Source: Photobacterium sp. CCB-ST2H9 | GTDB taxonomy: Bacteria > Pseudomonadota > Gammaproteobacteria > Enterobacterales > Vibrionaceae | Assembly: GCF_023151555.2 (NCBI RefSeq) | Contig: NZ_CP100426.1 | Location: 248,001-312,000, forward strand | Direction: 5' to 3' | Length of the DNA: 64,000 nucleotides | Shown: positions 7,872 through 16,660 of the stretch, piece after piece | How positions within the stretch are numbered: position 1 is the first letter of the stretch | Layout: each line of letters opens with the position of its first letter | The notes under the pieces: generated by a model | The model's input: the letters and a program-made list of their open reading frames with translations, nothing else | Told to the model about the DNA's origin: nothing | Database searches by the model: none | Made by a program: the position numbers and the translations under genes

Positions 7872-9593
7872 TTAGCCTTTACTTCTGACCGGGGGTAAAT
7901 CCGGTACCAGTGGCGCCAGCGCTTCTGACTGACCAGCTTTGTGCTGGGCAGTGGTTTCCTGTTTCAGTAATGCCAGTAATTGGCGGTTATCCCAATTGGT
8001 CGGAGATTTTCCATAGCAGGCACGCATCATTCTGGCGATTTCTGTTTCAAGATCCTGTTGGTAGGTTGCAGTCAGATGCGTTTTATCCCAGCGCTGATAG
8101 CAGGTCTGAATCAGCATCGGCTGATTTGATTGCACCGCAGAGATCAGTTCGGCTTTGGCGAATTGGTCAGAATGGCTGGCGGCGCTTGAGACCTTTGGCT
8201 CTTTGACCGTGAATTTGCGTGCGCGCAGCCAGAGTACCAGTGTGATGATCCAGAGCACGGTGACAATAAGCGTCAGCCACGGCCAGAATGGTGCAACGCC
8301 CTGTTGCTTAGGCGTATCGCCAGACAACGAGTTCAGCGATTGACGGGACAGGTTTTGCGAGGATTGAACGCTGTCCTGACTGCTTGTTGACGGTGTCTGT
8401 GGATTGGATGCATTGGCTGTACTGTCTGGTTTCACCTGAAGTGTCTTGCCGTCTGCAAGACTTTGCTGCTGCTGGCCTTTCTCAGTATTCCACCAGTTGA
8501 CTTTTAATGCCGGAAGAGAAATGGCGCCGCTCTGGCGCGGAATAATCACCTGCTTCAATGTCATAACGCTGTAGTCACTTTCCTGACTGTAGACCGGTTT
8601 TTCACTGTAAACGCGGACAGAGTCCGGGTAGCTCAGAGATAGATCAGGTAGCTGACTTTGCGGTGTCCCTTTCATTTTCAGCGTCAGGACACGGGTAACC
8701 GGTTCGCCGACTTTCAGTTCAGCACTGTCATTCTGCCATTGCTGTGACAGCTGAAGGTCAGCGGTAGGCAACCAGAGTCCCTGATAGGTGTCCGGCTTTC
8801 CCTTCACCGCTAAAGACTTTGGTTCCGCCTGAATATTGACCGGAATTCGCAAGCCGACGCTGCGGCCTCTGCCGCTTTTAAATGCCGTGCCTGTCAGCTT
8901 GGCACCTTGCAGGGTGATATTGCCCGGTTTGGTGGCCGTAATCCGGTATTTCCGGTTGATGATAGTATATTGCCGTCCGTTTAAGACGGTATCAGCCTGA
9001 TGATCTTTACCAACCTGAACAACATCAATGCCGTCGCCCTGAGGGGAGGCCAGACTGGCCTGCTCAATTTGCTCACCAATTTTTATCTGAACCTGATAAA
9101 TCTGGCTTTCACCGACATACAGGGTGTCCTTATCCATCCGGCCGGTGACTTCAATGGCAAGATCGGTCGCCGGACTGGTTTGACCCGGCTGGTTACTGAC
9201 GGTGATGACAATGGGGTCAGAGCGGGTTGCGCCAATCCGAAAAGCCGGAATGGTCAGCTTGCCGGTTGATTTTGCGGCCAGTGCCACCCGCCATTCGGTC
9301 CGCCGGGTTACTGAACCATTGACAAAGCTGCTGAACGAGCTGGTACTTGGCGTGCCGACGGTGAAGTCTTTCTTCAGCGGAGACAGATCCAGGGCATTGT
9401 TGCTGACGCTGTCATCAATACTGACCTTCAGCTCAAAGATTTCATTGATGCCAACCTGATTGGACGAGACTGTTGCCACGACCTGTGCAGCGTTGGCTGA
9501 GTAAGAGAGCAAACTTGCGATAAGAAGTATCACGCCTGCCCAGACCCGATTTTGGACGAGTTGAGAAATAAAGGTGAAATGCTTGGCGTTCAT
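7872..9593 (-). CDS. batD: BatD-like protein (aerotolerance operon)
   Basis: A protein of about 573 residues with an N-terminal signal peptide (VWAGVILLIASLLSYSANA), a long beta-rich periplasmic part built from repeated Ig-like modules ('VATVSSNQVGINEIFELKVSID', 'TLYVGESQIYQVQIKIGE', 'ELKVGEPVTRVLTLKMKG'), a Ser/Gln-rich linker, a single membrane helix (FWPWLTLIVTVLWIITLVLWL) and a cytoplasmic tail. This is the BatD/oxygen-tolerance family layout. It is the last gene of the operon. ATG 9593 has AAGGA six bases upstream and gives a good signal peptide; an upstream ATG at 9620 shares one base with the preceding stop (TAATG), so that start is also possible. Bat proteins are thought to form an envelope complex; its biochemical role is not established. 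Confidence 0.85.
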   Translation of the reverse strand: MNAKHFTFISQLVQNRVWAGVILLIASLLSYSANAAQVVATVSSNQVGINEIFELKVSIDDSVSNNALDLSPLKKDFTVGTPSTSSFSSFVNGSVTRRTEWRVALAAKSTGKLTIPAFRIGATRSDPIVITVSNQPGQTSPATDLAIEVTGRMDKDTLYVGESQIYQVQIKIGEQIEQASLASPQGDGIDVVQVGKDHQADTVLNGRQYTIINRKYRITATKPGNITLQGAKLTGTAFKSGRGRSVGLRIPVNIQAEPKSLAVKGKPDTYQGLWLPTADLQLSQQWQNDSAELKVGEPVTRVLTLKMKGTPQSQLPDLSLSYPDSVRVYSEKPVYSQESDYSVMTLKQVIIPRQSGAISLPALKVNWWNTEKGQQQQSLADGKTLQVKPDSTANASNPQTPSTSSQDSVQSSQNLSRQSLNSLSGDTPKQQGVAPFWPWLTLIVTVLWIITLVLWLRARKFTVKEPKVSSAASHSDQFAKAELISAVQSNQPMLIQTCYQRWDKTHLTATYQQDLETEIARMMRACYGKSPTNWDNRQLLALLKQETTAQHKAGQSEALAPLVPDLPPVRSKG

Positions 9594-9619
9594 AGTGAGT
9601 CCTTGCTGCTGTAGACGCA

Positions 9620-11659
9620 TTACCAGCGGTTTTCCGGTGCATCAGGCGAGTCTTTTTCTCTGGCCTGAAGTAGGATCTGTGCCTGGATTAATTCGCTGGT
9701 ACTGTCTGGTATTTGCTCTAGTTTTTTTAATGTTGGGTTGCTGGCCGTCAGGCCGCCGACGTCATCGCCAGTGGCATTGTCTTGATTTCCGATTGCGAGT
9801 TGATCATCTTTTTGTGAATCACTGTTGTCTTCTTTCGTTTTGCTTGTCTGAATTTGCTTTTCTGTCTGAGCGGACTGTGAGTCTTCTGAAGAAGCATCAG
9901 ATTCTGATCGGGCATGACGCTGCTGTTCAGTCGTTGATGAATCCGGCTGAGATACCTGTTGCTGTTCATCACCCTGATTCGGTGAACCCTGTTGTTGCTC
10001 AGACTGAGCCGATTTCCCAGATTCAGCTTGCGCTGACTGATCATCTGTACCGGATGAAGAATCAGAATGTTGCCTTTGTTGTTGGGCGTTTCTCTCTCCG
10101 GAGGATTGCTGTCCGGTAGCGCCCTGGTTGTTTTGCGAACCGGACTGTTTACCTGCAGCTTGATTTGACTGAGAATTCTGGCCTTGTTGGCCTTGTTGGC
10201 CTTGTTGGCCTTGTTGGCCTTGTTGGCCTTGTTGGCCTTGTTGGCCTTGTTGGCCTTGTTGGCCTTGTTGGCCTTGTTGGCCTTGTTGGCCTTGTTGGCC
10301 TTGTTGGCCTTGTTGGTTCTCCTGCTGCTTTTGCTTGAGGAGGGATTCCACTGTATTCAGATTCGCTTTGGCGTCCTGATTTTCCGGATGCTGACGCAGT
10401 AAATCCTGATAAATATCCTTCGCCTTCTCCAGCTTGCCGGATTGTGCATAAGCGTTTGCTAAGTTATAACGTGACTGCGGATCGGTTAAATCCGACAGGG
10501 TTTCAATAGCGCCATCATAATCACCTGCCTGATACTGCGCTGCACCTTTCCAGGCGGGAGAGCGGAACTGTTCAGCGGCTTTTTCATAATCTTTTTGCTG
10601 ATATAGTTCATAGGCTTCCTGACTCTGGTTCAGCCACGGGGAGGCTTCAGGGTGATCAACCGGAACAAAAATACCAAGCAGTAAAACCAAAGCAGCCCCT
10701 TTGCGGCATGCCGGGAGGAAAATCAGCAGCAGCGGCAGTAACAGCCAGAAACCACCATTCAGTTTTTCTTCAATGGTCTTTTCTTTATCTGCTTGGGTGA
10801 CTGAACCTATCCGAGACGAAGCTTGAATCAACGCAGTAATGTCCTGATCATTGCCCCGCCATTTGACCATCACGCCTTCGTGTTCGCGCGCGAGGGATTG
10901 CAGACGCTCCGGATGCAACTTGCTGACGACCGTCTGACCTTGATTATCCTGCAGCAACCGGCCGTCAGGCATGGTGATCGGTGCCCCCTGAGCTGTGCCG
11001 ACGGCAAGAATGGAGAGTCGGTAGTTCGTTCCGGTTAACAGTGAAGTGGTTTTCTCGGCTTCCCTGGCGCTCAGGCCGTCGGTGATCAGGATCAGATCCC
11101 CCTGAGCGTGACCCGCTTGTTTGAGCAGATTGATCCCTTCTTGTATGCCCGCCGCCGCATTGCTGCCCTGAATCGGCAGAATATCCGGCGATAAACCCGG
11201 GATTAATCCGGCTAGGGTGGTACTGTCCTGAGTGAGCGGACTGACAACGTAGCCATCACCGGCGTATGCGATCAGTCCGGTAGTGCCTTCCTGCCAGTGG
11301 GGCAGGAGGTCCAGCGCTTTGTACTTTGCCTGTGCAAGACGGTTCGGCTGCAGATCCGTGGCATACATGGAATTAGACATGTCCATGATGAGCACTCTGG
11401 CCTGACTCAGGTTATAGCTCGGCAGTTGCTGTTTTTGCCAGCTTGGGCCCGCCATGGCGATCACCGTCAGCAGCCATCCGGTACCCAGAAGGATTACCGG
11501 GAGCATATGACGCCGAGCGGATTGGTTTTCTGTACTGGTTTGCAGATGAGGGGCGATCAAGCCGGATTGTCCCCGGCCTTTGATTAGCCAGGGCAGCAGC
11601 ACACAGAGCGGCAGCAAAGCCAGCAGCCAGTCAGGATGTAAAAAACTAAAGTCAGCCAT
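9620..11659 (-). CDS. BatB/BatC fusion: VWA domain, TPRs and QQG repeat
   Basis: A protein of about 679 residues joining what are separate BatB and BatC proteins in some bacteria. Order: two N-terminal membrane segments (PDWLLALLPLCVLLPWLIKG; MLPVILLGTGWLLTVIAMAG), a von Willebrand A domain with an intact MIDAS (MDMSNSM, then YAGDGYVVSPLTQD and ITDGLS), a membrane helix (FWLLLPLLLIFLPAC), two or three TPR units ('YELYQQKDYEKAAEQF', 'YNLANAYAQSGKLEKAKDIYQDLL'), then a long low-complexity Gln/Ser/Gly tail beginning with 15 perfect copies of QQG. ATG 11659 lies inside the end of batA (8-base overlap). It probably binds partners through the metal site and TPRs at the inner membrane. Confidence 0.85.
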   Translation of the reverse strand: MADFSFLHPDWLLALLPLCVLLPWLIKGRGQSGLIAPHLQTSTENQSARRHMLPVILLGTGWLLTVIAMAGPSWQKQQLPSYNLSQARVLIMDMSNSMYATDLQPNRLAQAKYKALDLLPHWQEGTTGLIAYAGDGYVVSPLTQDSTTLAGLIPGLSPDILPIQGSNAAAGIQEGINLLKQAGHAQGDLILITDGLSAREAEKTTSLLTGTNYRLSILAVGTAQGAPITMPDGRLLQDNQGQTVVSKLHPERLQSLAREHEGVMVKWRGNDQDITALIQASSRIGSVTQADKEKTIEEKLNGGFWLLLPLLLIFLPACRKGAALVLLLGIFVPVDHPEASPWLNQSQEAYELYQQKDYEKAAEQFRSPAWKGAAQYQAGDYDGAIETLSDLTDPQSRYNLANAYAQSGKLEKAKDIYQDLLRQHPENQDAKANLNTVESLLKQKQQENQQGQQGQQGQQGQQGQQGQQGQQGQQGQQGQQGQQGQQGQQGQQGQNSQSNQAAGKQSGSQNNQGATGQQSSGERNAQQQRQHSDSSSGTDDQSAQAESGKSAQSEQQQGSPNQGDEQQQVSQPDSSTTEQQRHARSESDASSEDSQSAQTEKQIQTSKTKEDNSDSQKDDQLAIGNQDNATGDDVGGLTASNPTLKKLEQIPDSTSELIQAQILLQAREKDSPDAPENRW
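10180..10314 (-). repeat. 15 x 9-bp tandem repeat coding for QQG
   Basis: Fifteen perfect, uninterrupted copies of GGCCTTGTT (forward strand) fill this stretch, encoding (QQG)15 in the BatB/C protein. Because the unit is a multiple of three, copy-number changes would alter linker length without breaking the frame. Confidence 0.97.
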
Positions 11660-12614
11660 AACGCCTCCAGTTGACTGCCAGGAGTACACTCAGAAATAAC
11701 GCTCCGGCAAGCGGAAAACGAAACAGTTCTTCTCTGGGTCGCCAGGTTTGACTGGCGCTGGAGACAGGCTCGAGTTCATTGATGGTTTGATAAATCTCAG
11801 CCAGTTCCTGCGGGTTTCTGGCTCTGAAATATTGCCCGCCGGTGAGAGTGGCGATTTGAGTCAGCGTTTTTTCATCTAAATCCTGTGAAGGATTGACAAT
11901 ACGATTGCCAAATAAGCCTCGCTGAACCATTTCTTCGGCGCCAATGCCGACCGTATAGATTTTGACCTGATTTTCAGCGGCCAGCTTGGCGGCTTCCATC
12001 GGATGAATCACACCTGACGTATTCGCTCCGTCACTGAGCAGGATGATTACGCGTTGTGGCGTTTCGCCGTGAATGAAGGTTTTGGTCGCAATGCCCAGTC
12101 CTTCTCCAATCGCAGTGCTCTGACCAATCAAACCCAGTACGGCCCGTTTCAGCTGTTGTTGAACTGTACTGAGATCGAATGTCAGGGGCGTTTGTAAATA
12201 TGCGTGGTTGGCGAATAACACCAGACCCAGACGGTCGCCTTGCCTGTTGCTGATGAAATCGCTGACGACATGTTTGACTGCGGTCAGGCGGTCAATCGCA
12301 TTCCCTTGCGAATCAGCCATATCTTCAATCGACATTGAGCCGGATAAGTCTACAGCCAGCAGCATATCTCTGTGTTCCGGCTGTATTTGTACTGGTTCAC
12401 CAAACCAGACGGGTCTGGCAACCGCGGCAATCAGGCACAGCCAGCAAAGACAGGTAACGACTGCGGACCAGCGGCGTTTAGGTTTGATGCCTGAATCACC
12501 CGGTAATACGGGCAGAGTTATGGCAGACACGGGTTTTACCGGACGGGTGAAACGATAAACAAACCAGGGCAGGGGAAGCAGTGCAAAGGCCCACCACCAG
12601 ATAAACTCAAACAT
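11652..12614 (-). CDS. batA: BatA-like VWA-domain membrane protein
   Basis: A 320-residue protein with N-terminal membrane segments (WWWAFALLPLPWFVYRF; AVVTCLCWLCLIAAVARPVWF), a von Willebrand A domain with MIDAS motif (AVDLSGSM, then 'LVLFANHAYLQTPLT' and 'IILLSDGAN'), and a C-terminal membrane helix (LAGALFLSVLLAVNW). This is the standard BatA layout. It overlaps both neighbours: the end of the DUF4381 gene by 8 bases and the start of batB/C by 8 bases, which indicates coupled translation. It is likely to form a MoxR-dependent membrane complex with BatB, which is inferred from family knowledge. Confidence 0.9.
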   Translation of the reverse strand: MFEFIWWWAFALLPLPWFVYRFTRPVKPVSAITLPVLPGDSGIKPKRRWSAVVTCLCWLCLIAAVARPVWFGEPVQIQPEHRDMLLAVDLSGSMSIEDMADSQGNAIDRLTAVKHVVSDFISNRQGDRLGLVLFANHAYLQTPLTFDLSTVQQQLKRAVLGLIGQSTAIGEGLGIATKTFIHGETPQRVIILLSDGANTSGVIHPMEAAKLAAENQVKIYTVGIGAEEMVQRGLFGNRIVNPSQDLDEKTLTQIATLTGGQYFRARNPQELAEIYQTINELEPVSSASQTWRPREELFRFPLAGALFLSVLLAVNWRRYG

Positions 12615-13107
12615 GGCTTTCTCCCTGATCGTTCGGTGCGTGTTGCGGGAGCTGCAGATGTTTGACCCAGATGACAGCCTGAGCCCGGCAATGGCTCAGA
12701 ATGTCGTTTTCCACCTGCGGGGCGTACATTGCAGTTGTCCAGGTCTCACTGAGTGCGATAAATCCCTGATGTTGAGGCTGGAGCTGATGATCCAGAAATG
12801 TCAGCCATGCATTGCCGTTCAGACCGGCAACCTGAGCACGCGGAAAGTAAGTTAAAGCAGTCTGCCGGAGCAGCGTATTGATCTCTGAGACAGAGCCGGC
12901 TTGTTTCAGACGCGCTAAGGCCAGTTTTCTTGCAGCCTGCTGGCGTCTTTTTTGCCGGAGCTGTCTGGCGACGAAGTAAATCAGTGCTGCTGACAGGATG
13001 AGTGCCAGAGCGGATACCCACCATCCCCAGGCTAAAGGCCAGAGATCGGGCGGTGATGGCAGATGCAGATCTGCCAGTTGTAGCGGATGTGTCTGTGTTT
13101 GTGTCAT
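12607..13107 (-). CDS. DUF4381 family membrane protein
   Basis: A 166-residue protein with one membrane segment (WWVSALALILSAALIYFVA) near residue 30, followed by a basic Arg/Gln/Lys region and a helical cytoplasmic domain ('LRQTALTYFPRAQVAGLNGNAWLTFLD'). This arrangement and its position between a DUF58 gene and batA are typical of DUF4381 proteins in MoxR-type operons. Its role is unknown; it probably anchors or regulates the VWA complex. The gap from the upstream gene is only 3 bases. Confidence 0.85.
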   Translation of the reverse strand: MTQTQTHPLQLADLHLPSPPDLWPLAWGWWVSALALILSAALIYFVARQLRQKRRQQAARKLALARLKQAGSVSEINTLLRQTALTYFPRAQVAGLNGNAWLTFLDHQLQPQHQGFIALSETWTTAMYAPQVENDILSHCRAQAVIWVKHLQLPQHAPNDQGESHV

Positions 13108-13110
13108 AGG

Positions 13111-14088
13111 TTACGACTTATCTAACTGTGTCTGACTGGTCGAATGACGGGATGTCTGGCCTAATTGCTTCAGTAACGGTGTGCCTGCAGAAAGAGAGTG
13201 CAGCGGAATGGCCAGTGATGACGCCAGTTCTGACAGATTTTCAAGATGCCGGGTGAACTGTGTCTCCAGCTCTTTTCTGGTGCTGGGTGCACCAAAGTTA
13301 ATCCAGGTCGACCGTTGGCGATCTGAGACATATTCCCGGCCACGATATAGGGTATCGCCCAGCTCTAGTGGATCGTACAAATGGACAAATTGGACCCGGT
13401 TATGGCTGCGTAACTGACTGAGCCTCTTTTTATCGCTTTGCTGTAACGAATAAAAATCGCTCAACACAATGATTTCACTGCCTTTAGGGCAAAGGTGATG
13501 CATATGCCTGAGTACATCAGAAAAGTGAATTTTTTTGTGTTCAGGCGCTGGTGCACCATGCTGGTGCATGTTGATCATAGTGTTCAGCACAGCTAAGGGA
13601 CCTTGCTGCCTGGCCGTTGGTTTGCACTCACTCAGTGCGGAACCATTATAGATTAAGGCTCCGATACGGTCTTGCTGCTGAATGGCCAGCCAGCTTAACA
13701 AACTGGCAAAGTGAGCAGCCTGCACCGATTTCTGTAATAAACGGCTTCCGAAACGCATGCTCTGGCTGAAATCCACCAGCAGCATAACTGGCTGTTCACG
13801 TTCTTCACTGAACAGCTTGGTGTGGGTTTTACCCGTTCGCGCTGTGACCCGCCAGTCGATTGCCCGGATGTCATCACCCGGCTGATAGGGACGCACTTCA
13901 GCGAAATTCATCCCTCTACCTTTTTGCTGGCTCAGGTGCTGACCATTGAGCTGGGACCAGACGCTACGCGCTGGTGGCAACCATTTTACGGATTGATTTT
14001 TATACAATAACAGTTCGGCCAGACATAAACTGTACCCACTACTGTGCGGTGGCAAAGCCGGGGGATTTGTGTCTGTTGCCCTGATCAT
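13111..14088 (-). CDS. DUF58 domain protein of the MoxR operon
   Basis: A 325-residue soluble protein. The hallmark stretch 'GRGMNFAEVRPYQPGDDIRAIDWRVTARTGKTHTKLFSEEREQPVMLLVD' near residues 57-110 is the DUF58 signature, followed by a VWA-like fold with 'VDFSQSMRFGS' that keeps a DxSxS-type MIDAS. Members act with MoxR ATPases, probably as adaptors or substrates. The gene overlaps the moxR stop by ATGA, so the two are translationally coupled. Confidence 0.9.
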   Translation of the reverse strand: MIRATDTNPPALPPHSSGYSLCLAELLLYKNQSVKWLPPARSVWSQLNGQHLSQQKGRGMNFAEVRPYQPGDDIRAIDWRVTARTGKTHTKLFSEEREQPVMLLVDFSQSMRFGSRLLQKSVQAAHFASLLSWLAIQQQDRIGALIYNGSALSECKPTARQQGPLAVLNTMINMHQHGAPAPEHKKIHFSDVLRHMHHLCPKGSEIIVLSDFYSLQQSDKKRLSQLRSHNRVQFVHLYDPLELGDTLYRGREYVSDRQRSTWINFGAPSTRKELETQFTRHLENLSELASSLAIPLHSLSAGTPLLKQLGQTSRHSTSQTQLDKS

Positions 14089-15050
14089 GCACTGGTGACC
14101 TGCTGAATGAGTGAAAGAATGATTTGATCGGGTGCGATGCCTTCCGCTTGTGCTTCATAGCTCAGCAACAAGCGATGTCTCAGAACCGGGTAAGCCATTT
14201 TTTGTACATCTTCAGGTGTGACAAAGTCACGGCCCTGCAGCCAGGCAAACGCACGGGCACAGCGATCCAGTGCCAGGGTGGCCCGCGGGCTGACGCCCAT
14301 CTGCAGCCAGGCGGCCAGTTCATCACTGTAACGTTGGGGCTCCCGTGTAGCCATCACCAGACGGATGATATATTGCTCTACTTCCTCTGCCATGTGTATC
14401 TGCAGTACTTCTTTTCTTGCACTGAAAATATCCTGCTGGCTGAGGTGTACAGCTTCCGGTTGTTCATGATGGTGATGATCAAGTGCTTCACCGCGGTTCA
14501 GGCGCAAAATCGCCAGCTCGCTCTCTGCATTCGGGTAATCAACATTCAGTTGAAGCAGGAAACGGTCTAACTGAGCTTCGGGTAACGGATAGGTTCCTTC
14601 CTGCTCAATTGGATTTTGGGTTGCCATCACTAAGAACAGCTCAGGCAGAGGATAAGTGTTTCTGCCCGCAGTGATTTGTTTTTCAGCCATGGCTTCCAGC
14701 ATGGCGGCCTGAACTTTTGCCGGCGCACGGTTAATCTCATCGGCCAAGAGCAAGGCGTTGAAAATAGGGCCGGGCTGAAAAACAAATTCTCCGGTTTCGG
14801 GACGGAAGATATCTGTTCCTGTCAAATCTGCCGGTAACAGGTCAGGGGTAAACTGGATACGGTGGAAATCCCCTTCAATACATTCGGCCAGTGTTTTGAC
14901 CGCTCGGGTTTTTGCCAGTCCTGGGGGCCCTTCAACAAGGATATGTCCGTCGGCTAAGAGTGCAATGAGCAGTTGTTGCACCATGTCGGGTTGTCCAATG
15001 ACCTGTTGTTGTAAGTATTGTTCGAGTTGCTGAAAGGTCTTTGAAAGCAT
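14085..15050 (-). CDS. MoxR-type AAA+ ATPase
   Basis: A 321-residue AAA+ chaperone-like ATPase. Visible are Walker A (VEGPPGLAKTR, near residue 40), Walker B (LLADEINRAP, near 100), sensor 1 (VMATQNPIEQEGTYPLPEAQLDRF) and the C-terminal lid region with 'GVSPRATLALDRCARAFAW'. MoxR proteins act with VWA-domain proteins to mature or activate complexes, and here the DUF58, BatA and BatB products encoded downstream are the expected partners. It is the first gene of the six-gene reverse operon; its promoter should lie in the long region shared with phaB. Confidence 0.93.
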   Translation of the reverse strand: MLSKTFQQLEQYLQQQVIGQPDMVQQLLIALLADGHILVEGPPGLAKTRAVKTLAECIEGDFHRIQFTPDLLPADLTGTDIFRPETGEFVFQPGPIFNALLLADEINRAPAKVQAAMLEAMAEKQITAGRNTYPLPELFLVMATQNPIEQEGTYPLPEAQLDRFLLQLNVDYPNAESELAILRLNRGEALDHHHHEQPEAVHLSQQDIFSARKEVLQIHMAEEVEQYIIRLVMATREPQRYSDELAAWLQMGVSPRATLALDRCARAFAWLQGRDFVTPEDVQKMAYPVLRHRLLLSYEAQAEGIAPDQIILSLIQQVTSA

Positions 15051-15891
15051 GGGTTTGATTATCCTTGGAACGTCTGTGAACTCTCATCTGCTGACGCAGG
15101 CTCTGGAGGCGATCTGGTGAGCTTGGTCGGCCAGATAAAAACACTTCCAGGACGGTGGCAGCTCTATCATTGAAAAGTAATCCAGTCAGTTGGCTTACTT
15201 TCATCAGATTCGACTTTGTCATGTAAAGAAAGTTCACAGTAAATACGGGGAAAATGATAAATGTTATTTTTCTTTTTTACACTTCTTGGGTGATTAAAGT
15301 CTCTTTTTAAGAAAAAACTTGAGAAAAATAAAAGATGATCGAATTAACAATATCACATTTTTAACTGGTCAGATGTGTTTTTTATGTTGCGTTTTTGCTT
15401 CATTTCTTTGTTTTGGATCAAAAAAAATTTCCTCGGTATTTCATACAAGAGTCAGTTAAAAATTGGTGCAACCTTGCACTGGAAAAGTGCAATCAATTGA
15501 AAAATGCGACCGGAATATAAAAGAGACAGCGAGAAAATGTTTGAAATGTAGAATTTTGTAAACTTGGCATTACTCATGCATTGAAATATTCCGTTAACAA
15601 ATCGCGCCTATTGTGTAATCGATTAATTGGTTCTAGATTGATTCCATAAAGGGATTTTGGTGTTCAAACAGATACCCTATGTTGATATCTATATGTGTCT
15701 GTGTTCTTATAATATTTATGCAATGTAAATTTCACGCAAGTGACTTGTGGGATCGTTACGCTGCGTAAGAGTGGAGTTGAGAACAAGTCTGGTTCAGGTG
15801 TACAGCAACAGGTTCTCATCAGTGAAAGCACAAATAAACTTTTGATAAATATTGATTTGTGCTGATAAAAGGATGGAAAGGAGTCTGCTTG
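15051..15891. other. Long divergent regulatory region, moxR / phaB
   Basis: About 840 bases without a supported gene, much of it AT-rich. Visible items are a perfect inverted repeat TTGCACT-GGAAA-AGTGCAA (15474-15492); a TATAAT at 15708-15713; GAGAAC / GTTCTC arms around 15779-15817; and a 9-bp perfect inverted repeat AGCACAAAT (15827-15835) / ATTTGTGCT (15855-15863) in the presumed phaB leader. The large size suggests several regulators act on the pha promoter. Confidence 0.6.
15474..15492. promoter_or_regulatory. Inverted repeat, candidate operator of pha genes
   Basis: TTGCACT and AGTGCAA are perfect 7-bp arms around a 5-base spacer, with another TGCA just upstream (GGTGCAACC). TGC/GCA-rich sites are bound by PhaR-type regulators in other bacteria, so a pha repressor site is possible. 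It lies about 400 bases before phaB. Confidence 0.35.
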
Positions 15892-16632
15892 ATGACTAAG
15901 GTAGCATTAGTAACTGGCGCTAAAGGTGGTATTGGTTCTGCAATTACTCAGGGCTTAGTAGATGCAGGTTATAGAGTCGTTGCCACGTATTTCCCAACGG
16001 GTGAAGCAAAAGCGAAAGAATGGTTTGCGGAAAATAACTATTCTGAATCTCAGGTTCGATTATTTCCTCTTGATGTGACAGACGCAGCATATTGTGAAGA
16101 GGCGCTGGCCACTCTTTTAAAAGAAGAAGGTAAGATTGATGTGCTGGTAAACAATGCTGGTATTACCCGCGACAGCACCTTTAAACGCATGACAGTTCAG
16201 CAATGGAATGAAGTGATTACGACCAACCTGAATAGTCTGTTTAATGTCACTCATCCACTATTTGCTTCAATGTGTGATAAAGGCTTTGGCCGTATTATCA
16301 ACATTTCATCTGTGAATGGCCTGAAAGGACAGTTTGGACAGGCGAACTATTCTGCAGCGAAAGCAGGCATGATTGGCTTTACCAAAGCGCTTGCCGCAGA
16401 AGGTGCTCGTTATGGTGTGACTGTAAATGCGATTGCACCGGGTTACACGGGGACTCCAATGGTTGAAGCCATCAAAACTGAAGTACTGGATGCGATTAAA
16501 GCAGAGATTCCTATGAAGCGTCTGGCACAGCCAAGTGAAGTTGCGGCTTCTGTGAATTTCCTTGCCAGCGATGCTGCTGCCTATATTACCGGTGAAACCC
16601 TCTCGGTAAACGGCGGCTTATACATGCACTAA
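15892..16632 (+). CDS. phaB: Acetoacetyl-CoA reductase PhaB
   Basis: A 246-residue short-chain dehydrogenase that reduces acetoacetyl-CoA to (R)-3-hydroxybutyryl-CoA with NADPH, the second step of polyhydroxybutyrate synthesis. The cofactor loop TGAKGGIG is at 8-15, NNAG at 87-90, and the catalytic Ser140, Tyr153 and Lys157 are in place (NISSVNG...NYSAAKAG). ATG 15892 is chosen because AAGGAG lies about eight bases upstream and the product then starts MTKVALVTG as usual for the family. The leader has three GGA triplets in twelve bases and a hairpin just before them. It is the first gene of the pha operon, 28 bases from phaA. Confidence 0.95.
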   Translation: MTKVALVTGAKGGIGSAITQGLVDAGYRVVATYFPTGEAKAKEWFAENNYSESQVRLFPLDVTDAAYCEEALATLLKEEGKIDVLVNNAGITRDSTFKRMTVQQWNEVITTNLNSLFNVTHPLFASMCDKGFGRIINISSVNGLKGQFGQANYSAAKAGMIGFTKALAAEGARYGVTVNAIAPGYTGTPMVEAIKTEVLDAIKAEIPMKRLAQPSEVAASVNFLASDAAAYITGETLSVNGGLYMH

Positions 16633-16660
16633 CTTTTTTCGAAGTAAGGACACTTGAAAC

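Noticed and set aside
10180..10314. CRISPR-like array
   Set aside because: The 9-bp units are contiguous, without spacers, and lie in frame within a coding gene.
10184..10402. Forward frame coding for a long Leu-Ala-Leu repeat
   Set aside because: It is the antisense reading of the QQG repeat in the BatB/C gene; no ribosome site and no independent support.
15859..15891. Longer phaB start (MLIKGW...)
   Set aside because: It lies over the ribosome site and leader hairpin; the family start MTKVALVTG is at 15892.
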